Assembly (NCBI GenBank): GCA_024644405.1
Contig: JAHELC010000006.1
Location: 62,001 to 126,000, forward strand
DNA from: Nitrospinaceae bacterium
GTDB lineage: Bacteria; Nitrospinota; Nitrospinia; Nitrospinales; Nitrospinaceae
Length of the DNA: 64,000 bases
Direction of reading: 5' to 3'
Shown here: piece after piece, positions 20,336-28,835 of the stretch
How the letters are laid out: each line of letters opens with the position of its first letter
Position numbering within the stretch: the first letter of the stretch is position 1
Translations under genes and position numbers: made by a program
Notes under the pieces: model-generated
What the model was told of the DNA's origin: nothing
Seen by the model: the letters and a program-made list of their open reading frames with translations, nothing else
Database searches by the model: none

Positions 20336-20769
20336 TAAATTCCCCCCGGAATTGCAATCAAGGAAAGTTGTGTTGAGTAAAAGGTGGGGCCGCTGATTGC
20401 TCGACAGACGACTCTACATCTTTGTATTTTATACCATTATCCGTTTTTCTCAAAGCAAAGCTTTGACCGGGGGGTCCCGTGTGAAGTTGACTGTTTCCAA
20501 ACGGCCAAAAGCGGGCATTCAGCTCTGGAAGCCTTCCAGAACAAGGCAGATCTTTTCTTCCTTATAATATTTCATGCGAGTTTCAAGGTGGATGTCTTAA
20601 CGACTGATTCACTCGATACTTTCTTATTCATAACAACCTCCTTTAAAAGGAAATTTTAGCAGAAAGTATCTCTTTGCTTTTTACATCAAGTGGTCCAATT
20701 TTACCTGACGGGGAACACAGGGCTAACCCAAGGCATGCTTTAATTTTCATTGTACCAAGCATAAAATAA
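20336..20769. other. 434-base intergenic region
   Basis: No full gene. On the minus strand a tiny ORF, 20631 to 20572 (19 residues, MNKKVSSESVVKTSTLKLA), is preceded by a near-perfect AAAGGAGG ribosome site; it may be the remnant of a truncated gene or a small peptide gene. The sequence AAAGCTTTGACCGGGG near 20456-20471 resembles AAAGCTTTGATCGGGG near 23301-23316 on the far side of the transporter gene. Confidence 0.4.
20572..20631 (-). CDS. Possible 19-residue small ORF or truncated gene start
   Basis: ATG at 20631 with AAAGGAGGTTGTT directly upstream, an almost ideal Shine-Dalgarno. It encodes MNKKVSSESVVKTSTLKLA then TGA. No recognisable homology. The quality of the ribosome site is the only evidence; it could equally be the 5' end of a gene lost by deletion. 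Confidence 0.25.
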   Translation of the reverse strand: MNKKVSSESVVKTSTLKLA

Positions 20770-20982
20770 AATTTCAGTTATGCTAATCTTACATATTTCA
20801 GGAATGGAGCACAAGAAACGGATCGTAATCGGGTTTTATTGGAATGCAGACTGCTATCAGGTAATCGCAAGGAAGAAAAAGCCAATGAGAAGCCTTTCCC
20901 GTTGGATCCAAAAAAACTGGACACTGTGTTGCTGTCACACGTGCATCTGGATCGCTTTGAGCGACCACCAAAATTCGCGTGA
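20770..20982 (+). pseudogene. Relic of a metallo-beta-lactamase-fold RNase J/CPSF-like gene
   Basis: In the frame of base 20842 the translation is open from 20770 to a TGA at 20980-20982. It reads like the N terminus of MBL-fold nucleases: ANLTYFRNGAQE (cf. LTFLGAAxEVTGS), VLLECRLLSGNRKEE (cf. ILIDCGLFQG), and PFPLDPKKLDTVLLSHVHLD followed by RFERPPKF (cf. the HxHxDH metal motif then xGRLPKL). The last motif His is replaced by Arg, there is no start codon, the glycines of the first strand are lost, and the gene stops after about 70 residues. The transporter gene begins 26 bases later. It is a decayed, truncated copy. Confidence 0.6.
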
Positions 20983-21008
20983 ATCTTTTCACGGGATAAG
21001 GATTTTTC

Positions 21009-22643
21009 ATGATTGTGCCAGATAGCCTCAAAGACTGGTTTGACAATATATTCCTCGGACTAGCGCGCAATTTCAAATGGTCCTACCTGCCGCCACTGAT
21101 GGTTTATCTGGCGGCTGGAATTTCAGGGCTAACCGCAATCGTCGGGACATTTTTCATCAAGGACTTTCTGGGACTTTCTGCGACTTTTCTCGCCGGGCTT
21201 TTATTTTGGGCGGGTATTCCCTGGGTGTTGAAAATGCCCCTCGGCCATCTTGTCGATCTGATTTGGCGCTGGAAATCTGTGCTTGTGTATATCGGTGCGT
21301 GTCTCATCGCACTTAGCATTTTGATCATGTACGGACTGATCGCCCATACCGATCTATTGACACCATACATGGGTGTCGAAGCCTGGTACGTGACCAGCGC
21401 GCTGTTGGCCCCCGTCGGCTATGTCATACAGGATGTCGTGGCGGATGCAATGACCGTTGAAGCCGTGCCGGCCACTGACCAGAAAGGTGTGCCTTATTCA
21501 GAGCGCGAATCCAAGGCCATGCACACCACCATGCAGATGCTGGGCAGGTTTGCCATTGTCAGTGGTCTCATCTTCGTGGCATCGCTTAACATATTCATGT
21601 TTTCCGGTGTCGAGAATATGTCTCAAGACGAGAAAGTGCATATTTATGCAAAAATCTATCTTGCAGCCCTAATCATACCGCTGATATCAATTGCGGGTGT
21701 CCTATTGGGACAGGCGCTGTTATACAAACGCGCAAAATCCATGCGCGACCAGGGTGTTGAAGAAGCACAGATTAACGCCACGCTATTCAGGTCGCAGGAA
21801 AAGACTGAACCCAACTGGTGGATTTTGGGTGGCAGCGCAGTGTTTGTTATTTTTACCCTGATTATGGGATTGAGCGATGTGCCTTACGCGCAGGAAATAA
21901 TCTTTGCTGGCTCGATGGCCATTGTGTTGTTTCTCATGTCACGCCTAATCCGCGAACTCGATCCCGATATTGGCCGTGCACTCATTGGTACAGCTGTGAT
22001 CATCTTCATTTTCAGAGCTGTGCCACTTCCCGGGGCAGGCGCAACCTGGTTCGAGATCGATATGCTAGGTTTCGATCAACAATTTTTGTCCATTCTGAGC
22101 CTGATAGCATCCTGCCTGGCGCTATTGGGCATGGTGCTGCTCAGGCCTCTCATGGCTACGATGTCGATCGCCTATATTGTTGTCTTGTTAACAATCGCCG
22201 CAGGGATCCTGTCACTACCCAGTATCGCCCTATACTACGGTATTCATGAATGGACTGCCCGGTGGACCAACGGCATTGTTGACGCTCGTTTCATCGCAAT
22301 TATAAACACCGCCATCGAGTCACCGCTTGGGCAGATTTCCATGATTCCCATGCTGGCCTGGATAGCGAAAAACGCGCCCGCCAATTTAAAGGCGACTTTC
22401 TTTGCCATCATGGCGTCGTTCACCAATCTCGCGCTTTCGGCAAGCAGTCTGGGGACCAAGTACCTTAACAGAATCTTTATCGTCGCACGTGAGGTAAAGG
22501 ACCGAGCCACCGGTGAAATCACTACCCCGGCCGACTATAGCGAACTGGGCATACTATTGATCATTGTCTCACTAATCACCCTGATATTTCCGTTGGCCAC
22601 CGTCTTTTTCATCCAGCATTCCCGTTATAAAACGGAACAGTAG
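21009..22643 (+). CDS. Polytopic membrane transporter, MFS / folate-biopterin transporter-like
   Basis: 544 residues with about twelve to fourteen hydrophobic helices. AAGGA lies seven bases before the ATG. The segment GYVIQDVVADAMTVEAVP after helix 4 resembles the DVVxDA element of BT1/MFS-type carriers, and the N-terminal GLTAIVGTFFIKDFLGLSATFLAGL fits the same family. A charged loop follows helix 6 (YKRAKSMRDQGVEEAQ). The substrate is unknown. It lies in an accessory island next to a decayed gene, so it may have been acquired. Confidence 0.75.
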   Translation: MIVPDSLKDWFDNIFLGLARNFKWSYLPPLMVYLAAGISGLTAIVGTFFIKDFLGLSATFLAGLLFWAGIPWVLKMPLGHLVDLIWRWKSVLVYIGACLIALSILIMYGLIAHTDLLTPYMGVEAWYVTSALLAPVGYVIQDVVADAMTVEAVPATDQKGVPYSERESKAMHTTMQMLGRFAIVSGLIFVASLNIFMFSGVENMSQDEKVHIYAKIYLAALIIPLISIAGVLLGQALLYKRAKSMRDQGVEEAQINATLFRSQEKTEPNWWILGGSAVFVIFTLIMGLSDVPYAQEIIFAGSMAIVLFLMSRLIRELDPDIGRALIGTAVIIFIFRAVPLPGAGATWFEIDMLGFDQQFLSILSLIASCLALLGMVLLRPLMATMSIAYIVVLLTIAAGILSLPSIALYYGIHEWTARWTNGIVDARFIAIINTAIESPLGQISMIPMLAWIAKNAPANLKATFFAIMASFTNLALSASSLGTKYLNRIFIVAREVKDRATGEITTPADYSELGILLIIVSLITLIFPLATVFFIQHSRYKTEQ

Positions 22644-22732
22644 CAACAATACAATTCCACACCAACTCGCGTAGGTCATCAAACGAATGTGGACCAAAGT
22701 TGGAAATTGGCTAGAGATCTACCAGTAGGCGA

Positions 22733-22801
22733 AGCCGGCTTTACATCTTCCCAGTAAACCCTTTTTTTACTCTTCATGAGCATGTCCGCCTTGGGTCGAT
22801 T
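22733..22801. repeat. Left copy of 69-bp imperfect direct repeat
   Basis: Aligns without gaps to 25218-25286 with 56 of 69 bases identical by hand count, including the shared core AAACCCTTTTTTTACTC. The two copies lie 2,485 bases apart and enclose the small membrane gene and the NERD-helicase gene. Nature unknown: att-like cassette boundary or an intergenic repeat family. Confidence 0.65.
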
Positions 22802-22817
22802 CCAGCCATTTAAACTC

Positions 22818-23240
22818 CTAGCGGACCCAACCCTTGCTTTCTGCCCGCTTTGAATACCAGATCAAAAACACCGTCACCCCCAACTGCATCAGAACACCCA
22901 TCCAAATCTCGAAGGAACTGAATCCGGCCACGCCGAATATATGCATCATCGACACCATCACGCCGATCAGCGACGCGATGAATACATAAAACGCAGCCGG
23001 CTTCCTGAGCAGAAGCAGAAGACAACCCAGCGCGCCGCCGAAAACGGCGATTGCAAAACCTCCGGTGGCCCATGCGGGTCGGCCTTCGATTATCGGGCGA
23101 TACTGCTCAGGAAATGAGGCGAGCGAGTCTGCATTCATCTGCATGAAGTAATTGATGACGCCCATAACGTTAAAGATCAGCGCGACAGCGCCGATAACCC
23201 AGAAACTCCAGTGAACACCACCCACAGTCTTATCGTTCAT
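22818..23240 (-). CDS. Small four-helix membrane protein
   Basis: 140 residues from the ATG at 23240, which has AGGAGG six bases upstream; a longer ORF from 23279 lacks this. It begins MNDKTVGGVHWSFWVIGAVA. Four membrane helices are predicted (about 10-30, 55-78, 82-102, 107-127). Related short proteins in proteobacterial genomes are sometimes loosely labelled as transporters, but I do not know an established function. It lies downstream of and in the same orientation as the NERD-helicase gene, both within the direct repeats. Confidence 0.75.
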   Translation of the reverse strand: MNDKTVGGVHWSFWVIGAVALIFNVMGVINYFMQMNADSLASFPEQYRPIIEGRPAWATGGFAIAVFGGALGCLLLLLRKPAAFYVFIASLIGVMVSMMHIFGVAGFSSFEIWMGVLMQLGVTVFLIWYSKRAESKGWVR

Positions 23241-23321
23241 CACATCCTCCTTCTGCCTGTAACTCCACAAGCAGTTCATCTGGAATTGAAAAATAAAGTA
23301 AAGCTTTGATCGGGGTGCGCC

Positions 23322-25166
23322 TCAGTTTGAGGAAAGGTCATGACCTACCTGCTTCAATTGGGAAAAAAACTCTGTCTCTCTATGGCTGGTAAGCAGTAGC
23401 TTTTCTGTGGAACGTGTCATCGCAACATACAGCAGTTTAGCCGCTGAAACTGGATCCTCTCCGTCAGCAGGCATATTCCCAATCCCTGATACCGCAACAA
23501 TGGGAAATTCCAACCCCTTACTGCTGTGCATTGTCATCAACTTCACGCTGTCATCCGAGGGCTTAAACTGCTTTTTCGCCTTTGAGTCCTTGAGCCATTG
23601 ACAGGAAACACCTATGGACGTTAATTGGGTATGCAGTTTTTCTCCCATCCAGTTACTCCAATATGTTACGCACATATCAGACCATGGAATCCCCTGCTCG
23701 TCATGCATTCGCTTCAAGATACGAGCGATATAACCCGCTTCCTCTTCATAAGAGTTAAAAGTCTTTACTACGGGCGCAGGTCCATGACGCCCCGCCGCCT
23801 CAGGCTCAACCAACGGCACATGATCCTCATCCTTAGCATTTGGCTTTATGTATTTACTGGCAAACTGATATGCGAATTTTATAATTTCATTAGTATTACG
23901 ATAATTCAATTTCAGTATAGTTGTCCGGCCTCTTGCCTGGACTCCTACACTCGATAGGCTGAAGTCGAGATGGTTCTTCTTGCTGTAGATCGACTGTGCA
24001 TCGTCATAAAGCAGGAGTAGAGAATTGGTGTCGGGATCAACCATGCTTACCACAAGCTTCAACCATTCAGGCTCAAAGTCATGGCCTTCGTCGATCATCA
24101 CTGCACCATACTGCCCTTTCGGTATCGCACCCTTCTCCGCCGCAGAAATGACCGTCTCAACAAGCCGTTCAGAAAATCTGTCGCCCTGCTGTGGTCGATC
24201 AATATGGTAGGTGCGTAGCTGTTCACCACACCAATCGTGAAAGTGATAGACACTGACCTTGTCACCAATACCCCGCTCACCAATCAATTCGCGTAGCCTA
24301 GCGGCCAGTGTTATGTTGAAGCAAAGGACAAGAATCGGTTTGTTCAGCAGCTTGGCGAGGTAGAGACAACGATAACCTAAGATCAAGGTCTTGCCGGAAC
24401 CGGCCACCCCATGAATGACCCGGTGCCCTTCCCCAAGACTGCGTGCCAGCTTTTCCTGTTGCATATCCATTACTTTTATAATGTCTGGAAACAGTTCTTC
24501 TATATCCTCCTCTGGAAAAAGATTACCCTGATCGTCTGTACTGATCCTAACCTCGGGAAACATGTGCCAACGGATACGGTCGATCTGCGGTAGGGTAAGA
24601 GGATGCGGGAACTTGAAGTTGAACATGTTCCATAAGCGCTCTTGAAAGGTCTCTGGCTCCACGCTTTCAACCATTTCATCCTTACAGATGACTTGGTACT
24701 CAGGTAACACTTCTCTCAAGTCAGTAGATTCGAACTGCCTACGGGTAATATTGCTCAATACCACCCCATAACCGTACGGACAAACCAGGTTGCCCTGATA
24801 ACGTCCTGTCTGATTGACCAGTTGCGGGTCCCTCTCCAGCCGTTGTTTCAGTTGATAGGCGCATTGACGCACCTGTTCCAGAGGATTGCTTTTGATTTTG
24901 ACGCCTGCCGGGGTGTTGATTGTCGCTGTCGCCTTATCTATCTTCTGGATGGTATCCAGCTTCCAGTCCTTCACCTCCAGCAACAACAGACCGCGTGACG
25001 GATGCAGGATAATGAAGTCGGAATACCGCTGTCTTTTGCCAACAGGCAACTCGTACCAGCAAAGGTAATCGTCCTCCAAATGGCTCTCCAAGCGCCAAGC
25101 GAAACGCTTCTCGCCTGATTGCATTCGACTAACGCAACTGTTAAGAGACGGAATTAAACTTGCCAT
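23322..25166 (-). CDS. NERD nuclease domain fused to UvrD-like SF1 helicase
   Basis: 614 residues. The N-terminal NERD (nuclease-related) domain, about 10-130, has the PD-(D/E)xK residues Asp50, Glu64 and Lys66 (in LLLEVKDWK). The C-terminal two-thirds is a superfamily 1 helicase: Walker A GVAGSGKT at 253-260, Walker B DEGHD at 359-363, LNYRNT motif and the final MTMHSSKGLEFP and LLYVAMTRS motifs. It looks catalytically complete. NERD-helicase fusions occur in DNA repair and in candidate antiviral contexts; the role here is not shown. It is bounded by direct repeats with the small membrane gene. Confidence 0.9.
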   Translation of the reverse strand: MASLIPSLNSCVSRMQSGEKRFAWRLESHLEDDYLCWYELPVGKRQRYSDFIILHPSRGLLLLEVKDWKLDTIQKIDKATATINTPAGVKIKSNPLEQVRQCAYQLKQRLERDPQLVNQTGRYQGNLVCPYGYGVVLSNITRRQFESTDLREVLPEYQVICKDEMVESVEPETFQERLWNMFNFKFPHPLTLPQIDRIRWHMFPEVRISTDDQGNLFPEEDIEELFPDIIKVMDMQQEKLARSLGEGHRVIHGVAGSGKTLILGYRCLYLAKLLNKPILVLCFNITLAARLRELIGERGIGDKVSVYHFHDWCGEQLRTYHIDRPQQGDRFSERLVETVISAAEKGAIPKGQYGAVMIDEGHDFEPEWLKLVVSMVDPDTNSLLLLYDDAQSIYSKKNHLDFSLSSVGVQARGRTTILKLNYRNTNEIIKFAYQFASKYIKPNAKDEDHVPLVEPEAAGRHGPAPVVKTFNSYEEEAGYIARILKRMHDEQGIPWSDMCVTYWSNWMGEKLHTQLTSIGVSCQWLKDSKAKKQFKPSDDSVKLMTMHSSKGLEFPIVAVSGIGNMPADGEDPVSAAKLLYVAMTRSTEKLLLTSHRETEFFSQLKQVGHDLSSN

Positions 25167-25217
25167 GCCAGTTGAGTCGGTCCCAAAACCGTACAGTTAA
25201 GCTTTGAAAGAAGCGGT

Positions 25218-25286
25218 AGCCAGCTTAGCATCATCTCAGTAAACCCTTTTTTTACTCTTAATACGAAGGTCCACATTGGCTCGATT
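25218..25286. repeat. Right copy of 69-bp imperfect direct repeat
   Basis: Partner of 22733-22801 in the same orientation (56 of 69 identical by hand). It lies 52 bases upstream of the NERD-helicase start and 80 bases beyond the asd stop. Confidence 0.65.
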
Positions 25287-25367
25287 TCGTCTATTTATAT
25301 TCCAGAAAGAGATATTACTCTGGATGGGCGTGTGTTGCCAGAGGAAATTTGGAATGCCGAAGGTGGG

Positions 25368-26381
25368 CTATCTGCGGATCAGGACTTCGGCGATCTGGAT
25401 GGCGTTGAGGGCGGCGCCTTTGCGTAGATTATCGGCCACGATCCACAGGTTGACGGCATTGGGATTGTCGAGGTCGGCACGGATACGCCCGACCATCACT
25501 TCATCCCTGCCGGCGGCATCAGTCGCCAGGGGATATTCGCCTTTTCCCGGAGCGTCGACCAGACGCACTCCCGGCGCTGAACCCAGAATCTTTCGAAGCT
25601 CTTTCAGGTCGATGGCCTGTTCCGTTTCCACATTGACGGCCTCGGAATGCGCGTAAAACACGGGTACGCGCACGGTGGTCGGCGACACCTGAATGGCATC
25701 GTCCTCCAGGATTTTGCGGGTCTCGTTCACCATCTTCATCTCTTCCTTGGTGTAGCCGGTATCGAGAAACGCATCGATGTGCGGCAGGCAGTTGAACGCA
25801 ATCTGATGGGGGTATACACCCCTTGTAGCAGGCTTATCGTTTAGTACTTGATTGGTTTGGGCTTTCAGTTCATCGATGGCGTCCTGGCCGGTGCCCGACA
25901 CCGACTGGTAAGTCGACACCACCACCCGTTTGATTGTGTAGCGGTCATGAATCGGCTTCAACGCCACCACCATCTGGATGGTGGAGCAGTTGGGATTGGC
26001 GATGATGCCGGGGTTGTCGCCGATGGCGTGCGGGTTGATCTCCGGCACCACCAGCGGGATATCCTTTTCCATACGGAAAGCACTGCTGTTATCGATCACC
26101 ACGCACCCCGCCTGGGCGGCAATGGGACAAAACTCGCGGCTCACCGATCCCCCGGCGGAGAACAGGGCGAAGTCCAATCCCTCGAAGGAATCGGCTTTCA
26201 ATTCCTCCACGGTGATTTTCTGGCCGTTGAAGGTCACCTGCTTGCCCGCCGAACGGGCAGAAGCCAGCGGCAGCAAACGGCCGACGGGAAATTTCCGTTC
26301 TTCCAGAATGGACAGCATGGTGCGGCCCACCGCTCCGGTGGCGCCGACCACGGCGACGTCATAGAAATCCTTCTTTTTCAT
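25368..26381 (-). CDS. asd: Aspartate-semialdehyde dehydrogenase
   Basis: 337 residues. It reduces aspartyl phosphate to aspartate semialdehyde for lysine/diaminopimelate, threonine and methionine synthesis. The NADP motif [11 protein letters not shown] is at the N terminus. The active-site cysteine is in [11 protein letters not shown], and the substrate-binding [11 protein letters not shown] and the GQDx-type [10 protein letters not shown] follow. It overlaps the upstream leuB stop by four bases. leuB-asd-truA adjacency is common. Confidence 0.97.
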   Translation of the reverse strand: MKKKDFYDVAVVGATGAVGRTMLSILEERKFPVGRLLPLASARSAGKQVTFNGQKITVEELKADSFEGLDFALFSAGGSVSREFCPIAAQAGCVVIDNSSAFRMEKDIPLVVPEINPHAIGDNPGIIANPNCSTIQMVVALKPIHDRYTIKRVVVSTYQSVSGTGQDAIDELKAQTNQVLNDKPATRGVYPHQIAFNCLPHIDAFLDTGYTKEEMKMVNETRKILEDDAIQVSPTTVRVPVFYAHSEAVNVETEQAIDLKELRKILGSAPGVRLVDAPGKGEYPLATDAAGRDEVMVGRIRADLDNPNAVNLWIVADNLRKGAALNAIQIAEVLIRR

Positions 26382-27472
26382 GCTAACTGCTTCTCCAGTT
26401 CCTCAGCCACCCGGTCCCCCATGGCAGCGCAACCAATCTCTTTGCCGCCCTTGGACAGGATGTCCTTGGTGCGATAACCTTCCGCTAAAATATCATTAAC
26501 TACCACTTCTAATAAAGTATTTATATCCTCCAAGTTAAAGGAATACTTGAACATCATGCCGACCGACAAAATGGTCGCCAGCGGGTTGGCGATATCCTTG
26601 CCGGCGATATCCGGCGCACTGCCGTGGATAGGTTCGTACATGGCGGCCTTGCCGCTCCCGAGACTGGCCGAGGGCAGCATGCCGATCGACCCGGTCAGCA
26701 TCGACGCCTGGTCGCTCAGGATATCCCCGAACATATTGGTGGTGACGATGACGTCGAACTGCTTGGGATTCCGCACCAACTGCATGGCGCAATTGTCCAC
26801 GTACATGTGGGACAACGTGATGTCCTTATAATCCTTATGGACTTGGGTCACGACCTCCCGCCACAGGCCGGTGCATTCCAGCACATTGGCCTTGTCGATG
26901 GAGTAAACATTTTTATCGCGCTTGCGCGCCACGTCGAACGCCACTTTGGCAATACGCTCGATTTCCGCCTCGGTGTAGACCAGCGTGTTGACGCCCCTGC
27001 GGGTGCCGTCTGCCAGGGTTTCGACGCCGCGCGGCTCCCCGAAATAGATGCCCCCGGTCAATTCCCGCACCACCATGATATCCAGCCCTTCCACCACCTC
27101 CGGCTTGAGAGTCGATGCCTCCGCCAGCGGGGCGAAGATTTTGGCGGGGCGCAGGTTGGCGAACAATCCGAGGTTGGAACGCAGTCCCAGCAACGCCCGT
27201 TCCGGCCGCAGGGAAAAATCGATGGTCTCCCACTTCGGTCCCCCGACCGCACCCAGGAGAACCGCGTCAGCTTCCTTGGCGGCCTTGAGCGTCTCTTCCG
27301 GCAGGGGATGGCCGGTGGCTTCGTAGCCAGCGCCGCCGACAGGAGCTTCCGTTAAACTCAGCTTGAGATTCTTTTTGTTCTCGACGATTTTGAGGATTTT
27401 GACGGCCTCGCGGATCACTTCCGGGCCGATGCCGTCACCCGGCAACACGGTAATATTGAATTCCTGACTCAT
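26378..27472 (-). CDS. leuB: 3-isopropylmalate dehydrogenase
   Basis: 364 residues, normal length. It oxidatively decarboxylates 3-isopropylmalate with NAD+ in leucine synthesis. Motifs are [12 protein letters not shown] at the N terminus, [51 protein letters not shown] and [24 protein letters not shown]. The last is the isocitrate/isopropylmalate dehydrogenase signature. No leuA, leuC or leuD is in the window. It is first in a two-gene unit with asd. Confidence 0.97.
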   Translation of the reverse strand: MSQEFNITVLPGDGIGPEVIREAVKILKIVENKKNLKLSLTEAPVGGAGYEATGHPLPEETLKAAKEADAVLLGAVGGPKWETIDFSLRPERALLGLRSNLGLFANLRPAKIFAPLAEASTLKPEVVEGLDIMVVRELTGGIYFGEPRGVETLADGTRRGVNTLVYTEAEIERIAKVAFDVARKRDKNVYSIDKANVLECTGLWREVVTQVHKDYKDITLSHMYVDNCAMQLVRNPKQFDVIVTTNMFGDILSDQASMLTGSIGMLPSASLGSGKAAMYEPIHGSAPDIAGKDIANPLATILSVGMMFKYSFNLEDINTLLEVVVNDILAEGYRTKDILSKGGKEIGCAAMGDRVAEELEKQLA

Positions 27473-27585
27473 TAAAAAACCCTTTTAAATGTGTTCGATA
27501 GACTTGAAAAAGAAGTGCATTATACCCGAAAATTTCTCCGAGCCAACGGAGACCTTTGTATAGGTAACTTATTCGCCTTAATTAA

Positions 27586-27695
27586 TACTCCCCTCCTTGC
27601 CAGGGAGGGGGTACAGGGGAGGTTATGACAACCCCACCCCTCACCTTAATCCGTCACCCTGTGATTGCTTCCCCTGAGGGGAGAGGAGAAATCAG
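27586..27695. repeat. GC-rich interspersed repeat, copy A
   Basis: Begins ACTCCCCTCCTTGCCAGGGA, then a GTACAGGGGAGGTTATGACA block, AACCCCACC, and a final CCCCTGAGGGGAGAGGAG. It is internally palindromic and closely resembles 63174-63258. It lies between leuB and truA and could fold as a hairpin in RNA, possibly terminating truA transcription. Confidence 0.65.
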
Positions 27696-27719
27696 CTCCG
27701 GGCCTTGCCCGGCCGGCAT

Positions 27720-28493
27720 TTACGTTCTTTTGGTCTTTTTTCGGGGGCTTTTTTTGCCATAGACCACCTTGACCAGGCAGAGTCCGCGGGAGGGCGCGGT
27801 GGGGCCGGCCAGCCTCCGGTTCTTCGATTTCAGAATCGTTTGCATTTGCTCCGGCGGCCAATTGCCCCAGCCGATTTCAATCAACGTGCCGACGATGTTT
27901 CGGACCATATACTTCAAAAATCCACTGCCCTCGACGGTGATGCGGATGAAGTCATCCTTCTTCACAATCGACAGCCGGTAAATCTCCCGCAGGGTGGATT
28001 TGGCGGTACAGCCCGATCCCTGGAAGGCTTTAAAATCCTTTTGCCCCACCAGACACCGCGCAGCCTTGCGCATGGCGGCCACATTCAGTGTGGGAATGGC
28101 AATGTAGTGCGCGAACCGGCCCTGCAGGGCCGAAGGGTAATCCCGGTTGAGAATCGTGTAGCGGTAGGTTTTGCGGGTGGCGGAAATCTGCGCATGGAAA
28201 TCGGGTTTGGCCTCTTCAACCTTTTTGACCACAATATCGGGTGGAAGCAGGCTGTTCAGGGCTTTCAAGAACTCCAGCGGTGTCATGGCAGAGGTGGTTT
28301 GAAAATGAGCCACCTGCCCTTCCGCATGCACCCCGGAATCGGTCCGCCCCGACCCGATCACCCGGGTCTTTTTCTTGGTGATTTTATGCAGTTTGCTTTC
28401 CAAAACCCCCTGGATGCTCACCTGGTTGGGCTGGAACTGCCAGCCGCTGTAGCGGGTGCCTTCGTATTCCAGCAAGAGCTTGATTTTTCTCAT
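27720..28493 (-). CDS. truA: tRNA pseudouridine(38-40) synthase
   Basis: 257 residues from the ATG at 28493 (MRKIKLLLEYEGTRYSGWQ); the upstream in-frame ATG at 28535 lies inside a terminator-like hairpin and was rejected. It isomerises uridines 38-40 in the tRNA anticodon arm. The catalytic Asp is in SGRTDSGVHAEGQVAHF. The C-terminal GSGFLKYMVRNIVGTLIEIGWG and LCLVKVVY are family signatures. The C terminus is extended by a basic tail. Confidence 0.95.
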   Translation of the reverse strand: MRKIKLLLEYEGTRYSGWQFQPNQVSIQGVLESKLHKITKKKTRVIGSGRTDSGVHAEGQVAHFQTTSAMTPLEFLKALNSLLPPDIVVKKVEEAKPDFHAQISATRKTYRYTILNRDYPSALQGRFAHYIAIPTLNVAAMRKAARCLVGQKDFKAFQGSGCTAKSTLREIYRLSIVKKDDFIRITVEGSGFLKYMVRNIVGTLIEIGWGNWPPEQMQTILKSKNRRLAGPTAPSRGLCLVKVVYGKKSPRKKTKRT

Positions 28494-28518
28494 AGTGTGG
28501 GACCTCAGCCGAAGACAT

Positions 28519-28555
28519 AAAAAGCGCGCCAGCATTGCACCGGCGCGCTTTTCTT
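28519..28555. terminator. Terminator-like hairpin in a divergent region
   Basis: Arms AAAAGCGCGCC and GGCGCGCTTTT enclose an 11-base loop (28520-28552). T-rich sequence follows on both strands. Being between two divergent genes, it has no obvious transcript to terminate; it may act as an attenuator or insulator. Confidence 0.55.
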
Positions 28556-28749
28556 TTTATTCGACTCCCTTCAAAAACTCAAGGGGTTTATCCGACTTTA
28601 TAATCGGATTGTGTAAGGGTATTTCATAAATGAAATGTCAGGTGGTTTCAAGCTCCTTGTAGTCTCCTTACAGGTTGGTCATAACCTCCAACACAAATAT
28701 AGTCCTCAGCTCCCATTTCGCAACATTTTTCAATTCCCTGGAACTTTTC

Positions 28750-28777
28750 TTCACAGGGGCCCCTCTTGTGATACAAT
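28750..28777 (+). promoter_or_regulatory. Putative promoter of the Mrp/PCP_red pair
   Basis: TTCACA and TACAAT with 16-base spacing, about 59 bases before the Mrp ATG. The spacer contains GGGGCCCC. Confidence 0.4.
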
Positions 28778-28835
28778 ACCGCCAACCCAAATAGCCAAGA
28801 ATCTTGTATCTTGTGAAAATATAAGGAGTTTATCT

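Larger units (their letters stand above)
28494..28835. other. 342-base divergent intergenic region (truA / mrp)
   Basis: Contains a strong hairpin at 28519-28552, a hairpin with ATCCGA/TCGGAT arms at 28590-28609, a perfect palindrome ATTTCATAAATGAAAT at 28621-28636 that could be a dimeric-regulator site, and a promoter candidate at 28750-28777 for the mrp-type gene. An ORF starting at 28635 that extends the Mrp reading frame upstream is not supported by a ribosome site. Confidence 0.5.

Noticed and set aside
20780-21025. 81-codon ORF over the MBL relic
   Set aside because: It is out of frame with the recognisable MBL-fold sequence and gives a Cys/Trp-rich meaningless protein.
22733-25286. 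Integron gene cassette with attC sites
   Set aside because: The flanking repeats lack attC-like inverted core sites, and no integron integrase is visible.
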